From NCBI GenBank assembly GCA_036373975.1, contig DASUUR010000044.1, positions 1 through 6,183 of the forward strand: a stretch of 6,183 nt of DNA, written 5' to 3'. The notes beneath the pieces are model-generated. The model made no database searches. It was not told the origin of the DNA and saw nothing but the letters and a program-made list of their open reading frames with translations. The translations under genes and the position numbers were made by a program. Every line of letters begins with the position of its first letter. The first letter of the stretch is position 1. Below, one piece after another: positions 5,381 to 6,183 of this stretch. This DNA comes from DASUUR01 sp036373975 (GTDB lineage Bacteria > Patescibacteriota > Saccharimonadia > Saccharimonadales > Saccharimonadaceae).

Positions 5381-5411
5381 TGGTGTCGGGGCTTGCCTCG
5401 ACACCAGTTTT
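5381..5411 (+). terminator. Intrinsic terminator of 4996-5373
   Basis: TGGTGTCG (5381-5388) pairs with CGACACCA (5399-5406). The stem extends inward by a G-T and two G-C pairs to a CTTG loop, and GTTTTATTG follows. It begins seven bases after the stop codon. Confidence 0.85.
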
Positions 5412-5416
5412 ATTGC

Positions 5417-5444
5417 TTGACTTTTTAATTTTTCTGACTATATT
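5417..5444 (+). promoter_or_regulatory. Sigma70-type promoter of 5482-5883
   Basis: TTGACT (5417-5422) and TATATT (5439-5444) are both 5/6 matches, separated by 16 bases of T-rich DNA. Initiation is expected near 5451. The -35 hexamer is identical to those at 1218-1223 (minus) and 3859-3864. Confidence 0.7.
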
Positions 5445-5481
5445 TGTATCGTAATCACATTCTCTTCTGCCGAGGTGCACA

Positions 5482-5883
5482 ATGGGTAGTACTGATCTGC
5501 AGTTCAGCGCTCTCTCAATCATTGCCAAGAAGGGCCAGGTGGCCAAGCTACGCACGATCATCCCGAAAGAGCTGCATGAGCGTTTTGATGGTGCCACGAA
5601 ACTCAAGAGCTCGGTAGAACACTCCATTGGGCAGTGTCCCGAGGGCATGACATGGAAGGTTGAGACGTCTGGAAGCTGCATCACTATCAAGGTGAGCTGG
5701 GCGTCACGAAAGAGTCTCGGGCAGGTCCACCAGCTCGATACTCGTCTCCGTAGCGGTCAGGAGGGCATGCGCTCTGTGCCTATCTTTGCACCGGGGCCAG
5801 TTAGCTCAGCGGCTCGAGCTGCCCTGGTCGGTGCAATTGCCGGCAATAACGACTGGTATGAGCCTCTCTCCAAGGTGAAGTGA
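5482..5883 (+). CDS. Unknown small protein C, tandem-paralogue family (133 aa)
   Basis: I do not recognise this protein. ATG 5482 follows GAGGTG (5472-5477); the seven bases GGTGCAC before this start also precede the start of gene A (4506-4512). It is soluble and basic, with no export signal. The family motif LRTIIPKELHERFD is at 23-36 and is the best-preserved copy. HSIGQ (48-52) matches SPLGQ in B, and ITIKVSW (67-73) occupies the place of the central strand. The tail AALVGAIAGNNDWYEPL (113-129) parallels ADALLAGN and DN...W in A, though the WPxAKxG block is replaced by APGPVSS. Identity between copies is low outside these blocks, so the duplications are old or the genes are under diversifying pressure. 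It is monocistronic, with its own promoter and a terminator immediately after the TGA. Confidence 0.82.
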   Translation: MGSTDLQFSALSIIAKKGQVAKLRTIIPKELHERFDGATKLKSSVEHSIGQCPEGMTWKVETSGSCITIKVSWASRKSLGQVHQLDTRLRSGQEGMRSVPIFAPGPVSSAARAALVGAIAGNNDWYEPLSKVK

Positions 5884-5888
5884 TACAT

Positions 5889-5933
5889 GGGCCACCCGCG
5901 CAGTTTTGCTACTGTGCGGGAGGCCTTCTTTAT
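5889..5933 (+). terminator. Intrinsic terminator of 5482-5883
   Basis: An outer stem (5889-5893 with 5922-5926) and an inner ten-pair stem (5895-5904 with 5911-5920, one G-T) are separated by an A-A mismatch and closed by a six-base loop. TCTTTATT follows. It lies five bases after the stop of gene C. Confidence 0.85.
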
Positions 5934-5955
5934 TAGTTAGCTAAGTCTGGTAGAT

Positions 5956-5994
5956 GATCCTGTGCGTTACTGAAGAACTGTAACGCACAGGATC
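5956..5994. terminator. 15-bp hairpin between convergent genes, probable terminator
   Basis: Bases 5956-5970 pair perfectly with 5980-5994 around a nine-base loop, just downstream of the stop of the minus-strand gene 6002-6183. No T-tract follows on either strand, so it is weaker as an intrinsic terminator than its stem suggests. It may instead protect the 3' end of the transcript. Confidence 0.6.
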
Positions 5995-6001
5995 CTGCAA
6001 G

Positions 6002-6183
6002 TCAGCTGGCGATCCGCTGAGGGCGCGCGACACCGGGCGGGAGTGCTTTCGCAGAAATCGCCGGGGGCAGAAAGTTGTAGCGGTTGGGCCACAGTTCCTT
6101 CCACCGGTTGTACAGAGCTGCGGCAGCCTGTGCCATTTTGGGGTCATCAGGCACCATGTCGCGCAGTAGCCTGCCGACGTCTT
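6002..6183 (-). CDS. C-terminal fragment of an unknown protein (59 residues visible)
   Basis: On the minus strand a frame is open from the window edge (first full codon at 6181-6179) to a TGA at 6004-6002, just before the 5956-5994 hairpin. The visible end reads GRLLRDMVPDDPKM, then an Ala-rich helix, LYNRWKELWPNRYNFLPP and a Pro/Ala/Arg tail. I do not recognise it. I prefer this frame to the overlapping minus-strand frame at 5941-6147 because its stop sits right beside the hairpin and its composition is that of a normal soluble protein, whereas the other is Thr/Arg/Cys-rich and runs through the hairpin. The start lies outside the window. Confidence 0.6.
   Translation of the reverse strand, partial: DVGRLLRDMVPDDPKMAQAAAALYNRWKELWPNRYNFLPPAISAKALPPGVARPQRIAS

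Noticed and set aside
5328..5690. Minus-strand frame across the B-C junction
   Set aside because: It runs through the terminator of B and the promoter of C, and is antisense to the well-supported C gene.
4889..5933. Integron-like gene cassettes (single small genes separated by hairpins)
   Set aside because: The hairpins end in T-tracts like terminators and lack attC core sites (GTTRRRY/RYYYAAC). Each gene also has its own promoter, unlike most cassettes.
5941..6147. Minus-strand 68-codon frame at the right edge
   Set aside because: It passes through the 15-bp hairpin and has a biased composition. The overlapping frame ending at 6002 is more protein-like and stops before the hairpin.
1..6183. 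UGA recoding as in Gracilibacteria/SR1
   Set aside because: TGA is the natural stop of genes B, C and the right-edge gene, with terminators just downstream, so the standard code is in use.

Overview
The window looks like a stretch of bacterial chromosome packed with short, mostly unrecognised genes. It fits a Patescibacteria/CPR genome, perhaps Saccharibacteria-like, but I hold that loosely (about 0.4). The support is a DUF1801 protein tail, a free-standing S74 (tail-fibre chaperone) domain protein, many 120-200 residue genes without known domains, AT-rich spacers around moderately GC-rich genes, and sigma70-type promoters (TTGACT/TATAAT). TAA, TAG and TGA all act as stops, so UGA-recoded CPR groups are excluded. 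I see no tRNA, rRNA, CRISPR array, transposase or integrase.

Layout. 1-153: C-terminus of a DUF1801 protein. 223-579: small unknown protein (called D here) with a GTG start. 609-642: 15-bp hairpin between convergent genes. 653-1162 (-): 169-residue unknown protein under a good promoter with a palindrome in its spacer. 1232-1666 (-): orphan S74 domain protein with a C-terminal coiled coil. 1667-1852: AT-rich divergent promoter region. 1853-3073 (+): 406-residue protein with a helix-turn-helix-like segment, apparently on a nearly leaderless mRNA. 3078-3116: bidirectional terminator. 3127-3672 (-): small secreted or membrane-anchored protein. 3673-3917: AT-rich divergent regulatory region. 3918-4881 (+): two-gene operon. 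4996-5373 and 5482-5883 (+): two single-gene units, each with its own promoter and terminator. 6002-6183 (-): C-terminal part of a gene that continues beyond the window.

The main point of interest is that three consecutive small proteins (A 4516-4881, B 4996-5373, C 5482-5883) appear to be strongly diverged paralogues of a family I cannot name. They share an N-terminal LRxIIPxELHxxFD-type motif, a central beta-rich stretch and a C-terminal Trp-containing tail. D at 223-579 matches B in layout and may be a fourth member. Nothing in the sequence reveals the function. The separate promoters and strong terminators suggest that each copy is expressed independently.
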